Position numbers and translations under genes: made by a program. The notes under the pieces are model-generated. The model saw only the letters and a list, made by a program, of their open reading frames with translations, searched no databases and was not told the origin of the DNA. A DNA stretch of 64,000 nt from Acidobacteriota bacterium (GTDB taxonomy: Bacteria > Acidobacteriota > Terriglobia > Acidiferrales > UBA7541): NCBI GenBank assembly GCA_013289585.1, contig JABCZR010000002.1:62001-126000 (forward strand), read 5' to 3'. Below are positions 54,963-64,000 of this stretch, piece by piece; position 1 is the stretch's first letter; each line of letters starts with the position of its first letter.

Positions 54963-56153
54963 ATGATCGTCGGAGTTCCGCGAGAGAGTTTTCCTGGAGA
55001 GCGGCGTGTGGCCCTGGTGCCCGCGGCAATTCCCAATCTTACAAAAGCAGGGCTGGAAGTGGTGGTGGAGGCGGGGGCGGGAATGGCGGCGGGCTATCCG
55101 GACGCCGAGTACACGGCCAAAGGCGCAAGGATTATTGCGGAGCGCGCGGAAGTGTTTCGCGCGGCCGATATCATGGTGCAGATCCTTTGTTATGGTTCGA
55201 ATGACAAGACCGGCAAAGCGGACGTGCCATTTTTCAAACGCGATCAGGTGCTCATCGGATTTCTGAGGCCGCTGGGATCGCTGGAAACCATTCAGGAAAT
55301 CGCCTCGAAAGGCGTGACTTCGTTTTCAGTGGAATTGATGCCGCGAACGACGCGCGCGCAGAGCATGGACGTCCTTTCCTCGATGGCGACCATCTGCGGT
55401 TACAAAGCGGTGGTGCTCGCGGCGGATACGTCGCCGCGGATTTTCCCGATGCTGACGACGGCGGCAGGAACGATCACGCCAGGACGCGTTCTGGTGATTG
55501 GCGCAGGCGTGGCGGGGTTGCAGGCGATTGCGACGGCGCGACGGCTGGGCGCGGTGGCTTCCGCTTACGATTTACGGCCCGCGGCGAAGGAGCAGGTGCA
55601 GAGCCTGGGCGGGCGGTTCGTTGAACTTCCGATTGAAGCCAAGGATGCGGAAGATGCTCGCGGTTACGCGCGTGCGCAGGATGAAACATTTTATAAACGG
55701 CAGCGAGATTTGCTCGGCAAAGTGGTTGCGGAAAGCGATGTGGTGATCAGCGCGGCGGTCATTCCCGGAAAGAAGCCGCCGATTCTGGTGACCAAGGAGA
55801 TGGTCGCAAGCATGGCGCCGGGTTCCGTGATTGTGGACCTGGCGGGCGAGCGCGGAGGGAATTGCGAGTTGACCCGGCCCGGAGAAATCGTGGTGGAGCA
55901 CAGTGTGACGATTATCGGATGGTTCAATCTGGCGAGTACCGTGCCGTATCATGCGAGCCAGATGTATGCGCGGAACGTGACGGCGTTTCTGCTGCATCTC
56001 GTCAAGGACGGAAAGCTTCAACTGAATATGGAAGATGAAATTATTCGCGACACGATGCTGACGCGGGGCAGGGAAGTGGTCAACGCGCGCGTGCGGGAGT
56101 TCTTTTCGCTTCCCCCTTTGCCGGCGGACGCGAAGGAGGTGGCAAAACCATGA
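54963..56153 (+). CDS. pntAA: NAD(P) transhydrogenase subunit alpha, part 1
   Basis: The 396-residue soluble NAD(H)-binding domain I starts at ATG 54963 (the open frame is longer) with GGAGAAAGC upstream. It begins MIVGVPRESFPGERRVALVP and has the Rossmann loop VIGAGVAGLQAIATARRLGA, AYDLRPAAKEQVQSLGG and VIVDLAGERGGNCELTRPGE. In this bacterium the alpha subunit is split in two genes, as in Rhodospirillum rubrum. The enzyme moves hydride from NADH to NADP+ driven by protons and supplies NADPH. The stop overlaps the next ATG (ATGA). Confidence 0.95.
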   Translation: MIVGVPRESFPGERRVALVPAAIPNLTKAGLEVVVEAGAGMAAGYPDAEYTAKGARIIAERAEVFRAADIMVQILCYGSNDKTGKADVPFFKRDQVLIGFLRPLGSLETIQEIASKGVTSFSVELMPRTTRAQSMDVLSSMATICGYKAVVLAADTSPRIFPMLTTAAGTITPGRVLVIGAGVAGLQAIATARRLGAVASAYDLRPAAKEQVQSLGGRFVELPIEAKDAEDARGYARAQDETFYKRQRDLLGKVVAESDVVISAAVIPGKKPPILVTKEMVASMAPGSVIVDLAGERGGNCELTRPGEIVVEHSVTIIGWFNLASTVPYHASQMYARNVTAFLLHLVKDGKLQLNMEDEIIRDTMLTRGREVVNARVREFFSLPPLPADAKEVAKP

Positions 56154-56455
56154 AGCTGGACCTGCTGACCAGCCTGTACGTTTTCATGCTGGCCGCGTTC
56201 ATCGGATTCGAAGTGATACGCCGGGTTTCGCCGCTCCTGCATACGCCGTTAATGTCGCTGACGAATGCGCTGGACGCCATCGCCGTGGTGGGAGCGATCT
56301 TGCTTGCGGGTGAATACCACGCGCACGGCGCAACGCTTGCAAAAATTCTGGGAACGATCGCCATCGTCGCCGCCACCAGCAATATCGTCGGCGGTTTCCT
56401 GATCACCGACCGCATGCTGAGAATGTTCAAAGCCAGCGGGCCGAAGAAACCATGA
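56150..56455 (+). CDS. pntAB: NAD(P) transhydrogenase subunit alpha, part 2 (membrane)
   Basis: The 101-residue protein carries about three transmembrane helices of domain II: LYVFMLAAFIGFEVIRRVSP, LMSLTNALDAIAVVGAILLA and IAIVAATSNIVGGFLITDRM. This is the small membrane part of a split alpha subunit. It joins pntAA and pntB by ATGA overlaps on both sides, so the three genes are one coupled operon. Confidence 0.95.
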   Translation: MKLDLLTSLYVFMLAAFIGFEVIRRVSPLLHTPLMSLTNALDAIAVVGAILLAGEYHAHGATLAKILGTIAIVAATSNIVGGFLITDRMLRMFKASGPKKP

Positions 56456-57846
56456 GAAACGTGCCCGGCCTGGAACAGATCATCGAAGTTACCTACCTGA
56501 TTGCCACCGCGCTTTTTATCCTGGCCCTGAAATGGCTGAGCTCCCCGAAGACGGCGCGACGCGGAGTTTTCGCCGGCGAACTGGGAATGTTGCTGGCGAT
56601 TGCCGGAACCTTGTTGAACCGCGGCATCGTCGAATACAAATGGATCGTAATCGCCCTGGTGCTGGGGACGATTATCGGAGTGCCGCTCGGCGAAGTGGCA
56701 ATGACGGCGGTGCCGCAACGGACGGCGCTGAGCCACGCGTTTGGCGCGTTGTGCGTGACCCTGGTTGGAACCGCTGAGTTTTATTTGCGCACGCCGGATG
56801 TGCCGCGATTCATGATGGGCGTGCTCTCACTGGAGGTCATTCTCGGTTCGCTGACGTTTACCGGAAGTTTGATGGCCGCGGGAAAATTGCAGGAACTTTT
56901 GCCGCAGAGGCCGATTACCTACAAGGGGCAGAACCTTGTCAATCTCGGGCTGCTGGGTGTGGCGATCGTCATTGCGGGAATGCTCGTGGCACATCCCGAA
57001 AAAGCTTATCTCTTTCCATTGATTGTCGGGATTCCACTTTTGTTTGGCGTGATGATGATCATTCCCATCGGCGGCGCCGATATGCCGACGGTCATCTCGT
57101 TACTGAATTCCTACGCTGGATTATCCGCGGCGGCGATGGGTTTTGTGCTGGACAGCAAGTTATTGATCATTGCGGGCGCGCTTGACGGAGCATCGGGCCT
57201 CATTCTCTCGGTGAACATGTCGAAAGCGATGAACCGCTCGTTTTCGAATGTGCTCTTTGGCGCGTTTGGGCAGGAGCAAGCTGCTGTTGCGGGCAAGCAG
57301 GAAGCTCGGCCCGTACGCAGCGCGACGCCGGAAGAAGCGGCAGCGATCCTCGCGGCGGCGAACAAGGTGGTCATCGTGCCGGGTTACGGAATGGCCGTGG
57401 CGCAAGCCCAGCACAAAGTGCGCGAACTGTACGACGCGCTGACGAAGCGCGGCGTCGATGTAAAATTTGGAATTCATCCGGTCGCCGGCCGCATGCCGGG
57501 ACACATGAACGTCCTGCTCGCGGAAGCGGACATTCCTTACGACAAGTTGCTGGACATGGACGAAATCAACGGGGATTTTCCGCAAACGGACGTAGCCCTG
57601 GTAATCGGGGCGAACGACGTGACCAACCCGGCGGCGCGCACGGACGCTGCGAGCCCGATTTTCGGGATGCCCATTCTGGATGTGGACAAGGCGCGCACAG
57701 TGATGGTGATCAAGCGCAGCATGGGGGCGGGCTTTGCGGGCATCGAGAATCCCCTCTACTATCTCGACAAGACGTTGATGCTGTTCGGAGACGCGAAATC
57801 CTTTGTCGGCTCGATCGTGCGAGAACTTGGCGGCGGGCACGAGTAG
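56452..57846 (+). CDS. pntB: NAD(P) transhydrogenase subunit beta
   Basis: The 464-residue protein has several membrane helices (about residues 5-260) and a C-terminal NADP(H)-binding domain III. Motifs are IIPIGGADMPTVISLLNSYA, GLSAAAMGFVLDSKLLIIAG, the nucleotide loop VVIVPGYGMAVAQAQHKV, GIHPVAGRMPGHMNVLLAEA, and MVIKRSMGAGFAGIENPLYY. It completes the proton-translocating transhydrogenase. Length matches the family. It starts inside the end of pntAB (ATGA). Confidence 0.96.
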   Translation: MRNVPGLEQIIEVTYLIATALFILALKWLSSPKTARRGVFAGELGMLLAIAGTLLNRGIVEYKWIVIALVLGTIIGVPLGEVAMTAVPQRTALSHAFGALCVTLVGTAEFYLRTPDVPRFMMGVLSLEVILGSLTFTGSLMAAGKLQELLPQRPITYKGQNLVNLGLLGVAIVIAGMLVAHPEKAYLFPLIVGIPLLFGVMMIIPIGGADMPTVISLLNSYAGLSAAAMGFVLDSKLLIIAGALDGASGLILSVNMSKAMNRSFSNVLFGAFGQEQAAVAGKQEARPVRSATPEEAAAILAAANKVVIVPGYGMAVAQAQHKVRELYDALTKRGVDVKFGIHPVAGRMPGHMNVLLAEADIPYDKLLDMDEINGDFPQTDVALVIGANDVTNPAARTDAASPIFGMPILDVDKARTVMVIKRSMGAGFAGIENPLYYLDKTLMLFGDAKSFVGSIVRELGGGHE

Positions 57847-57949
57847 GTGCCACTCGCGCGGTTCGGCATGCAGCGTCACGTTCGTGGAGGCTGCGCCGAG
57901 CTACAACATTGCTCAAGCGATGCCTGTGCTCGGGCCGGCAATCGCAAAT

Positions 57950-59968
57950 CTAGTGTGCAGCCAAGTCCCACGCTTCCGCGCCGCGCTTCAGCAAGAGCGC
58001 ACGATCCTCAAGCAAAATCCAGCGCTGCTCGATCAGTTCATCGGTGGCGTGTGTGAACTGCGCAAGGTAGGCCTCGCGATCCGCGTAGCGTTCGGCGATG
58101 GATTTGCGCGGATCGCCGGACTGCTTGCGTTCAGCGGCGTTTTTCGGGAAGGGGAGATACGACCCCTCGAAGCCCAAACGCTGCGATGCCCCTCCGATGG
58201 ATGGATCGCGAAGATTCCATCCGGTGTAAGTCGCGAGCGGCACTGAAATCTCGGGAAGGTGGACACCGCCGAGCTCGTTGCCATCGGCATCCACTTGCGG
58301 CACGAGTACGAGAAACGGTTTCCCGACACGCGGCGGCTGCACGGCAAGAATGCCGTCACGCCAATTCGGACCATAGTCGAGGCGGTAAGCGGTGTTGGCG
58401 TCGCTGGGCAACTGCACACGGGGGATCCGGGGAAATGCGAGTTCGCTCAGCGGTACCAAGGCGTGAGCAGCGATGGTTGGGTACGCACTGGGTGGCGGGG
58501 CCGTTCCGCTTCGAAGCCACGCATCCATGTTGGCGATCATCGCGCGCCAGAAGAACCGGATGGGTAGTGGCGACTGAAGGTTTTGCCCCAGCAACGTACC
58601 TTCTCCGCGCGCAGGCGGAAACGGTCCGCTGTAATGCTGAAGGCCAGTAAAATAGTAAATGCGGACGTTGGGGCCAATGATGGCGTCGTGCTTGGCATCG
58701 GCGGTCGTGTGTATCAGCGAAGCTGCGCGTCCCCAATACTCGTAAGAGGTGTGGGAGAAGAAAATCTTGGGAACGACCTGCTCGAACTGCGCGCGGTCGA
58801 GTAACCCGCCCTTGTCCCCGGTGAGCGGATCGCTCTCGGGCTGGTCGGTGAACGGAAAGATGTCCGTGGGGAAGAATATTGACGAGGTCGGCTGCGCATC
58901 GCGCGAGGGCTGCGCGAAGCGATAGTTGAAACTGCCGCGGCCGGCGCCGGCGACGTGCGAAAGTACGCCGTCAAGGGCGATGCGCCCGTCCTCGTCGGCG
59001 TTGAAACCCTGATAGAGAAAATCGCGCAGGAAGCGGCCATTCTGAGAGATGCCCTCTCCGAGCACACGGGACGCGGGCGTGAGGCTGTCGGGTGCGTGCT
59101 TCGCATACGAAGCGAAGTCGCGAACGGCCGCGAAGCTGAGCCCGGCAACGACGGGATCAGAAACCACGTAAACGTATTCGTAAATGCGGCCGGGCTCGAA
59201 GCCGCCATTGAGATGAATGGAGCGGTTACTGGGCGTCAGCTTGCCGTCTACCATCTCTGCAAATTGCCACTCGGTGCGGGGGATGGAGGTGCGCTGGCCC
59301 TCGCGCGAGTCGCGAACCGTGAGCGTATTGCGGGGATCATCGGGCAGGGCGACGGGGTACTCCGAGCCTCCGATACTGCCGGGCATCACGTGGCCAAGCG
59401 GAATCTCGCCAGCCTTCGCGGGGAGCGAGATGTCGCCGCGCAGTAAACCAGTAATGGTCTTGCCGTGATCCTTGGCGACCGGCGCGTACAGTCGGAGTGC
59501 GTTAGGACCTGCGGCATCCCACTGCCAGCCGAGCGCGACCACGGTGAAACCGTTGCGCAGCAGCCAGGCGTCGCCGGCGCTGTGTGCCAGATTCTCATCG
59601 CCGCCATCGACGAGCGAGAGGATGCGGGGATTGCCGCGGTTGGGATTCTCCAGCAGCAGCGTGCCGTTACCCTTCGTCTCATCCTTAGGCCGGACGGCCA
59701 CGAAGTCCGCGGAAAATTCCACCTCGCCATTCTGAAGATTCACCGCGTTCGAAAGATCGACGATCCGCTGGTTGTGGATGTTGGCGACGGCCACTGCGAA
59801 GTAGACTCGTCCGGTAATGCGTTCGTACAGGCCGCTGTCTCCAAAGGGCTTGGCCTCCAGAACGTCTGTGCGCGAAATGATCTCGACGCGAGTGACGCGG
59901 GCGAGCAGGTTTGGAACCACGAACAGAAAAATCAGGCAGAAGGCGAGTCGACGATGAAGTTGAATCAT
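57950..59968 (-). CDS. exported alpha/beta hydrolase-domain protein (Abhydrolase_10)
   Basis: The 672-residue protein starts at ATG 59968 with a signal peptide (MIQLHRRLAFCLIFLFVVP). It belongs to the Abhydrolase_10 kind of large secreted proteins: early RVTRVEIISRTDVLEAKPFG, LLENPNRGNPRILSLVDGGD, a nucleophile elbow-like GISQNGRFLRDFLYQGF with Ser, and late EVSVPLATYTGWNLRDPSIG-like sequence (here EISVPLATYTGWNLRDP). Activity may be esterase or lipase-like, but the full triad was not traced. It lies just after the ADOP permease on the minus strand and may be co-transcribed. Confidence 0.82.
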   Translation of the reverse strand: MIQLHRRLAFCLIFLFVVPNLLARVTRVEIISRTDVLEAKPFGDSGLYERITGRVYFAVAVANIHNQRIVDLSNAVNLQNGEVEFSADFVAVRPKDETKGNGTLLLENPNRGNPRILSLVDGGDENLAHSAGDAWLLRNGFTVVALGWQWDAAGPNALRLYAPVAKDHGKTITGLLRGDISLPAKAGEIPLGHVMPGSIGGSEYPVALPDDPRNTLTVRDSREGQRTSIPRTEWQFAEMVDGKLTPSNRSIHLNGGFEPGRIYEYVYVVSDPVVAGLSFAAVRDFASYAKHAPDSLTPASRVLGEGISQNGRFLRDFLYQGFNADEDGRIALDGVLSHVAGAGRGSFNYRFAQPSRDAQPTSSIFFPTDIFPFTDQPESDPLTGDKGGLLDRAQFEQVVPKIFFSHTSYEYWGRAASLIHTTADAKHDAIIGPNVRIYYFTGLQHYSGPFPPARGEGTLLGQNLQSPLPIRFFWRAMIANMDAWLRSGTAPPPSAYPTIAAHALVPLSELAFPRIPRVQLPSDANTAYRLDYGPNWRDGILAVQPPRVGKPFLVLVPQVDADGNELGGVHLPEISVPLATYTGWNLRDPSIGGASQRLGFEGSYLPFPKNAAERKQSGDPRKSIAERYADREAYLAQFTHATDELIEQRWILLEDRALLLKRGAEAWDLAAH

Positions 59969-60069
59969 GCGCCGCAGGATAGCACAGCCAAACGGGCAAG
60001 CCCGAACCCGCAAATTACAGTCTGTTGCGGTCCCGCCGCGCCAGGTGAGTTCGTTCGAACGAACATCCA

Positions 60070-62535
60070 TCATTCATAACGCAGGGCCACAATGGGATCG
60101 ACCCGCGTAGCGCGCCGGGCAGGAATGGAGCACGCCACGAACGCGACGACCAGCAACAGGACGGTGACGCTGAGGAAAGTGAGCCAGTCGGCCGGTGTGA
60201 CGCCAAAGAGCAAGCTGGTCAAGAGACGGGTGATCGCAAGACTGAGGATGACGCCAATGGCGATGCCGGCGAGAGTGGCGCGGATTCCCTGGCGCAGGAC
60301 CAATCGCAGGATGTCACGGCGCTGGGCTCCGAGCGCGACGCGAATACCGATTTCGCGAGTGCGCTGCAAGACCAGGTGAGAGATCAGCCCATACAAGCCG
60401 ACGATGGCAAGAATCAGGGCCAACGTGGCGAAAGAACCGATCAGATAAGAAGGATAGCGCCGCAGGAAAATGGAGGGCGATTGATTGGCGACTTCCTCGA
60501 GCGATTGCGGCTGGATCAACGGCAGTTGTGGATCCATCTCCTTCAAAGTCGCGCGAGCCGCTCCTACGAATGTGGCAGGCGCTGCTGCGGTGCGCACCAT
60601 GTAATTCAAGAAGGTCGAAGGCCCCTGATCGTTGGGTGTGTAGATGATGGCGGGCGGAGGCGCGGCAAGATCGATCGACGAAGTATCCCCGGCTACACCG
60701 ACGATTTGAAGATATGGATTCTGCGCGCTGTACGTAAATCGAACGCGCTTGCCAATGGGATTCTCCCCCGACAAATAGGCTTTCACGAACGCGCGGCTGA
60801 CGACCACGACGCCCGGGGCATCCTGAGCATCTTTTGCGGTGAACAAACGGCCGTCGACAAGCGGAATCTTCAAAGATGAAAAATATCCGGTGCTGACGGC
60901 GACGATCTGACATTCGTCTTCCTGGCCTACGGCCATGGGGCGACCTTCGACGACGAAACGGATGGTGCCGCTTCCGCCGCTGGCTGGAATTCCCGAAGTC
61001 TGCCCTACTTCGAGCACGCCGGGCAAGGCGCGCAGGCGGTCCGTGAATTCATGATCGAAGCGCACTGCGGCGGCGCTGTAATAGGGAGGAGTTTTGTCGC
61101 TGGGATAAGCAGCGTCCGGCAAGTTCACGGAAAAGGTCAGCACATTGTGGAGGTTGAAGCCCGGATCCTGAGCGAGCAGCGCGTGCAGGCTGCGGAGCAG
61201 GAGTCCCGCGCCGACGAGCAGCACCAATGAAATGGAAATTTCAGCAACGACTAGCCCATTTCGCAAACGCGCCTGACCCGCGCTCGTGCCGCCGCGTGAT
61301 TCGTCTTTCAGCACATCGTTGAGAGATGTCCGCGAAGCGTCGAGCGCCGGAACCAGGCCGAAGAGAATCCCAGTCAGCAGCGTGACCCCGCAAAGGAACA
61401 GCAGCACGGGAAGGTTGATCGCCGCGTTACGCAGGTAAGGCGCGGACTGCAACAGAGATTCGGGAATCGCCGCAATGAGCAGATTCACGCCCCAATGCGC
61501 GCCTACAAGTCCAATGGCAGCGCCAATGAAGGAGAGCAGCAAGCTCTCCGTAAGCAACTGCGAGAGCAGGGTCGCGCGGCTGGCACCCAGCGCGGAACGC
61601 ACGGCAAATTCCTTACGCCGGCCGATCGAGCGGGTCATGAGGAGGTTGGCGACATTGGCGCAGGTGATCAGCAGAACGAATCCCACGGCGCCCAGAAGAA
61701 TCAGCAGAATGGGCCGGACCTTTCCCACAACCTGCTCCCGGAGACTTTCCATGACAAAAAAGACCGAACTGTTTTCCTTGGGATATTGCTGGGAGAGTTG
61801 CGTGTTGATCCCTTGCATTTCCGCGCGGGCCTGTTCGAGTGAGACGCCCGGAGCGAGCCTCCCGAAAACGCTGAGCCAGTGAAGGCTGCGGCGCGTGATC
61901 AGATCGCCCGTCTGATGAATGGGCACCCAGAGCGGTGCGGAGTTGGCGGGTGCGAACATAAAGTCGCGCGGCAGGACCCCGATGATGGAGGCTGGTTTCC
62001 CGTCCAGGTGGATGACGCGCCCGATGATGTTCGGATCGGCGCCAAATTCGGTGCGCCAGAAGCCGTCGGTGAGGATGGTGACATGCGGGCCATCGGACTG
62101 CATTTCGTCCTCGAGAAAATCCCGGCCGAGCGCCGGCTTCACACCGAGAGTGGAGAAGAAACTCGGCGTGACCTGCGCGGCGAAAGTATTCTTGGGCTCA
62201 CCGTTGGCGGCCAACGTGAACGCGTCGCCGCTGTAGGCGGCCATGGATTGAATGCTCTTGGCCGCGTGCTTCCAATCCAGGTAATCGGGATAAGAAACCT
62301 GAGCGCCGTTCAGGCTGTTGTCCGCCTGAGTGCGCGCCTCGCCCAGGTGGAAGAGGTTCGCGGGCTCGCGATAGGGCAGCGGCCGCAAAAGCGCGGAATA
62401 AACGACGGAGAAAATGGCGGTGTTCGCGCCGATGCCGAGAGCAAGCGTCAGCACGACAACCAGAGTGAAACCCGGGCTGTTCAAGAGTGCGCGTATGGCA
62501 TAGCGCAGGTTTTGCGTGAGTGAGCCCATCGTCAA
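60070..62535 (-). CDS. ADOP-type ABC transporter permease (MacB/FtsX)
   Basis: The 821-residue permease begins MTMGSLTQNLRYAIRALLNS and has a first transmembrane helix ([20 protein letters not shown]), a MacB periplasmic core, an FtsX domain, a second periplasmic region and a second FtsX domain ending [15 protein letters not shown], like the 29776 gene. It lacks the prefix domain and has no PadR gene nearby. No ATPase is adjacent. The two ADOPs differ in the first periplasmic region, where this one has no Gly/Pro-rich insertion. Substrate is unknown. Confidence 0.92.
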   Translation of the reverse strand: MTMGSLTQNLRYAIRALLNSPGFTLVVVLTLALGIGANTAIFSVVYSALLRPLPYREPANLFHLGEARTQADNSLNGAQVSYPDYLDWKHAAKSIQSMAAYSGDAFTLAANGEPKNTFAAQVTPSFFSTLGVKPALGRDFLEDEMQSDGPHVTILTDGFWRTEFGADPNIIGRVIHLDGKPASIIGVLPRDFMFAPANSAPLWVPIHQTGDLITRRSLHWLSVFGRLAPGVSLEQARAEMQGINTQLSQQYPKENSSVFFVMESLREQVVGKVRPILLILLGAVGFVLLITCANVANLLMTRSIGRRKEFAVRSALGASRATLLSQLLTESLLLSFIGAAIGLVGAHWGVNLLIAAIPESLLQSAPYLRNAAINLPVLLFLCGVTLLTGILFGLVPALDASRTSLNDVLKDESRGGTSAGQARLRNGLVVAEISISLVLLVGAGLLLRSLHALLAQDPGFNLHNVLTFSVNLPDAAYPSDKTPPYYSAAAVRFDHEFTDRLRALPGVLEVGQTSGIPASGGSGTIRFVVEGRPMAVGQEDECQIVAVSTGYFSSLKIPLVDGRLFTAKDAQDAPGVVVVSRAFVKAYLSGENPIGKRVRFTYSAQNPYLQIVGVAGDTSSIDLAAPPPAIIYTPNDQGPSTFLNYMVRTAAAPATFVGAARATLKEMDPQLPLIQPQSLEEVANQSPSIFLRRYPSYLIGSFATLALILAIVGLYGLISHLVLQRTREIGIRVALGAQRRDILRLVLRQGIRATLAGIAIGVILSLAITRLLTSLLFGVTPADWLTFLSVTVLLLVVAFVACSIPARRATRVDPIVALRYE

Positions 62536-62713
62536 ACCTCCAAGTGCATTTGAAAAGGAAAGGCAAGTAGCAGCCCATCCGCGGATTTTGCTACGTTGCT
62601 GAGCAAAAAAGACTTAAGCGAAGCAGGTTTTGGCAGGAAAAGACGCGTGTGCCCGTTAATGGGACGCTGAGTGCGGATTCGGACAGGAGCTGGACTTGCG
62701 ATTTATGCTGCGC

Positions 62714-63478
62714 TTACTTAGCGTCGTGAAAAATGATCCCCAGAGTGTATCGAGTACCGCGGTGCACGCGGCTGATCCCGTGACGCAGATTGGCGCGATA
62801 GTAGCCACGCGTACCCTTCACGGGGCGATAGCGCGTTGCAAAAATGATCGCCTGACCCTGACCCGCGAGCCCCACTTGCGGCTTGGACTGCGCACGCGGC
62901 TGTTGCTCCACCAGTATGAATTCTCCGCCTTCCCAGTCGACGCCATGCTGGCCAAGCAGGAAGACCATCTGCAGCGGAAAGCTGACGTCGCCGTAGAGAT
63001 CCTGATGCAGACAGTTATAGCCACCGGCTTCGTAGTGGAGCATCAGCGGCGTGGGCTTTGTTTGCCCGGCTTGGTGACAGGTTTTCAAGAACGCCGCATG
63101 CTCACTCGGAAATCGCGCAGCTTTTTCACCCAGCGCGACGGCCCAGCGATTCGCAATTTCGGCGAGGTGCGGATACGCGCTGCTTCGAAGCTGCGCCACA
63201 ATTTCCGGCAACGGGTTGGCGAAATACTTGTAGTCGCCGATGCCGAAGCGATAGCGCTCCATGATGATGTGGCTGCGAAAACGGTCGGCGTCGCTGTATA
63301 GCGCAGCAAGCGAGCCGCATTCCTCAGGCGAGAGAACAGGAGCTGTTACCGCATAGCCACGCTCCGAGAGCGATTCCGCGGCCACTCCCCAATCCAGCGT
63401 TCGAATCCTTTGCGCGATGGATGGTGCCGGGGAAATTTGTCGAGTTGCCTGGGGCATTGGAGTCCTCGCATTCTGCAT
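62714..63478 (-). CDS. 2OG-Fe(II) oxygenase family protein
   Basis: The 254-residue protein shows the double-stranded beta-helix iron site: HQD in YNCLHQDLYGDVSFPLQ (first His and Asp), and the distal part RHGISRVHRGTRYTLGIIFH with a His and an Arg for 2-oxoglutarate. A helical N-terminal part precedes it (LSPEECGSLAALYSDADRF). Relatives include prolyl-hydroxylase-like and DNA-repair-like oxygenases. The substrate is not known. It is a single minus-strand gene, divergent from the aminotransferase. Confidence 0.87.
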   Translation of the reverse strand: MQNARTPMPQATRQISPAPSIAQRIRTLDWGVAAESLSERGYAVTAPVLSPEECGSLAALYSDADRFRSHIIMERYRFGIGDYKYFANPLPEIVAQLRSSAYPHLAEIANRWAVALGEKAARFPSEHAAFLKTCHQAGQTKPTPLMLHYEAGGYNCLHQDLYGDVSFPLQMVFLLGQHGVDWEGGEFILVEQQPRAQSKPQVGLAGQGQAIIFATRYRPVKGTRGYYRANLRHGISRVHRGTRYTLGIIFHDAK

Positions 63479-63590
63479 CGGGCCGCTGCGTGAACGGAAT
63501 TATGAATCCGGGCGTGCCGATAAATCTATCCGGTCTGAACGGTCAAATTTTGCTATAGTCAAAGCGTTCGAAAAGTTTGTGGAGGTTGGC

Positions 63591-64000
63591 ATGAGCGACG
63601 GCAACGCGATCCTGAAGGGCACGCGCAGAACGTTTCTCCAATTGTCGGCTGCGGCGACCGCGGCGATGGCTTTCCGGGTCGTTACCGAGGCGGACCTCGC
63701 GGCGGAAGATCGCAACGTATACCATCCCGGAGCGATAGTAATTGACGCGAACGAAAATCCCTTGGGTCCGTGCGACGCCGCGCGCAAGGCCATCGTGGAC
63801 ATGGCGCCGCAGGGAGGCCGCTACTCCTACTGGTTGAAGGAAGAGTTCGTCAAAACATTCACGCAAATGGAAGGCATCAAGCCGGAATACCTCCGCGTAT
63901 TTCCGGGCTCGAGCGAACCGCTGCATTTCACCGTGCTGGCATACACTTCGCCGACGCGCAGCTACGTCACCGCGGATCCCGGCTACGAAGCCGGCATGCG
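63591..64000 (+). CDS. Tat-signal aminotransferase, HisC-like (3' truncated)
   Basis: The gene starts at ATG 63591, behind GGAGGTTGGC, and runs off the window after 136 codons. The N-terminus has a twin-arginine-type signal (GTRRTFLQLSAAATAAMAF), then IDANENPLGPCDAARKAIVD, the start of class I/II aminotransferases of the HisC type, and YVTADPGYEAGM. PLP Lys lies beyond the edge. Exported HisC-like aminotransferases are known from soil bacteria with unknown role; cytoplasmic histidine synthesis is less likely because of the signal. No histidine genes are near. Confidence 0.85.
   Translation, partial: MSDGNAILKGTRRTFLQLSAAATAAMAFRVVTEADLAAEDRNVYHPGAIVIDANENPLGPCDAARKAIVDMAPQGGRYSYWLKEEFVKTFTQMEGIKPEYLRVFPGSSEPLHFTVLAYTSPTRSYVTADPGYEAGM

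Noticed and set aside
1-64000. CRISPR arrays, tRNAs, insertion sequences and prophage genes
   Set aside because: Looked for by eye on both strands; none was recognised. Short repeats in the Gln-rich and ARPAAET regions are coding repeats.

Overview
The window looks like a chromosomal segment of a moderately GC-rich Gram-negative bacterium, most probably an Acidobacteriota (Terriglobia-like). The lineage call rests on the combination of genes. There are two large MacB/FtsX-type ABC permeases of the ADOP kind, one in the typical PadR-permease pair. There is an Oar-like TonB-dependent receptor with an N-terminal carboxypeptidase-regulatory-like domain, and there are many small secreted proteins, a DUF4382 lipoprotein, lpxB and Abhydrolase_10. 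No phage, insertion sequence, CRISPR array, tRNA or rRNA was recognised. A small SRP RNA gene is present. Both edges cut genes: a macro-domain protein on the left and a Tat-signal aminotransferase on the right.

0-15 kb: a macro-domain protein overlaps a MidA-type methyltransferase. Next is a minus-strand M1-peptidase-like protein whose zinc motif is lost. A tight minus-strand operon follows: lipoprotein, two ABC half-exporters with complementary degenerate sites, and lpxB, which suggests an envelope-lipid export unit. After it come a hypothetical protein, a 1003-residue PilZ/coiled-coil protein, an Mpo1-like protein, recR and a GNAT acetyltransferase. 15-25 kb: a small secreted protein, the Oar-like receptor with a strong terminator, a DEAD-box helicase, the dnaX-ybaB pair, the SRP RNA, a secreted cupin and a glycine-zipper secreted protein. 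25-38.6 kb: secreted DinB, a polytopic glycosyltransferase-like protein, a tandem VOC protein, an AraC regulator, padR-ADOP, an NtrC-type regulator, a site-2-protease-like peptidase, and a NagB-like isomerase/deaminase coupled to an MFS transporter.

38.6-47.5 kb is an accessory stretch of exported proteins: a YXWGXW/Gln-rich protein, a paralogue of the glycine-zipper protein, a coiled-coil protein, a DUF4382 lipoprotein and a CigR/RcnB-like LPPG-repeat protein. It also holds a pair of imperfect 47-bp direct repeats and a gene that appears frameshifted. 47.5-54.7 kb: a pseudokinase-TonB fusion, a divergent TetR/SRPBCC pair, a receiver domain that has lost its N-terminus, and a minus-strand group of a hypothetical protein, a YjdI-like 4Fe-4S protein, a YjdJ-like GNAT and a 3-methyladenine glycosylase. 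A DUF1684 protein and a small secreted protein follow. 54.9-64 kb: a three-gene proton-translocating transhydrogenase operon (pntAA-pntAB-pntB, each joined by an ATGA overlap), an Abhydrolase_10 protein, a second ADOP permease, a 2OG-Fe(II) oxygenase and the truncated Tat-signal aminotransferase.

No single large undescribed system is obvious. The strongest leads are the pseudokinase-TonB fusion, the lpxB-linked asymmetric ABC exporter, the zinc-less M1-like protein, the NagB-like protein with a changed active-site loop, and the Fe-S/GNAT/glycosylase cluster. All functional calls are made by reading motifs; no database search was run.
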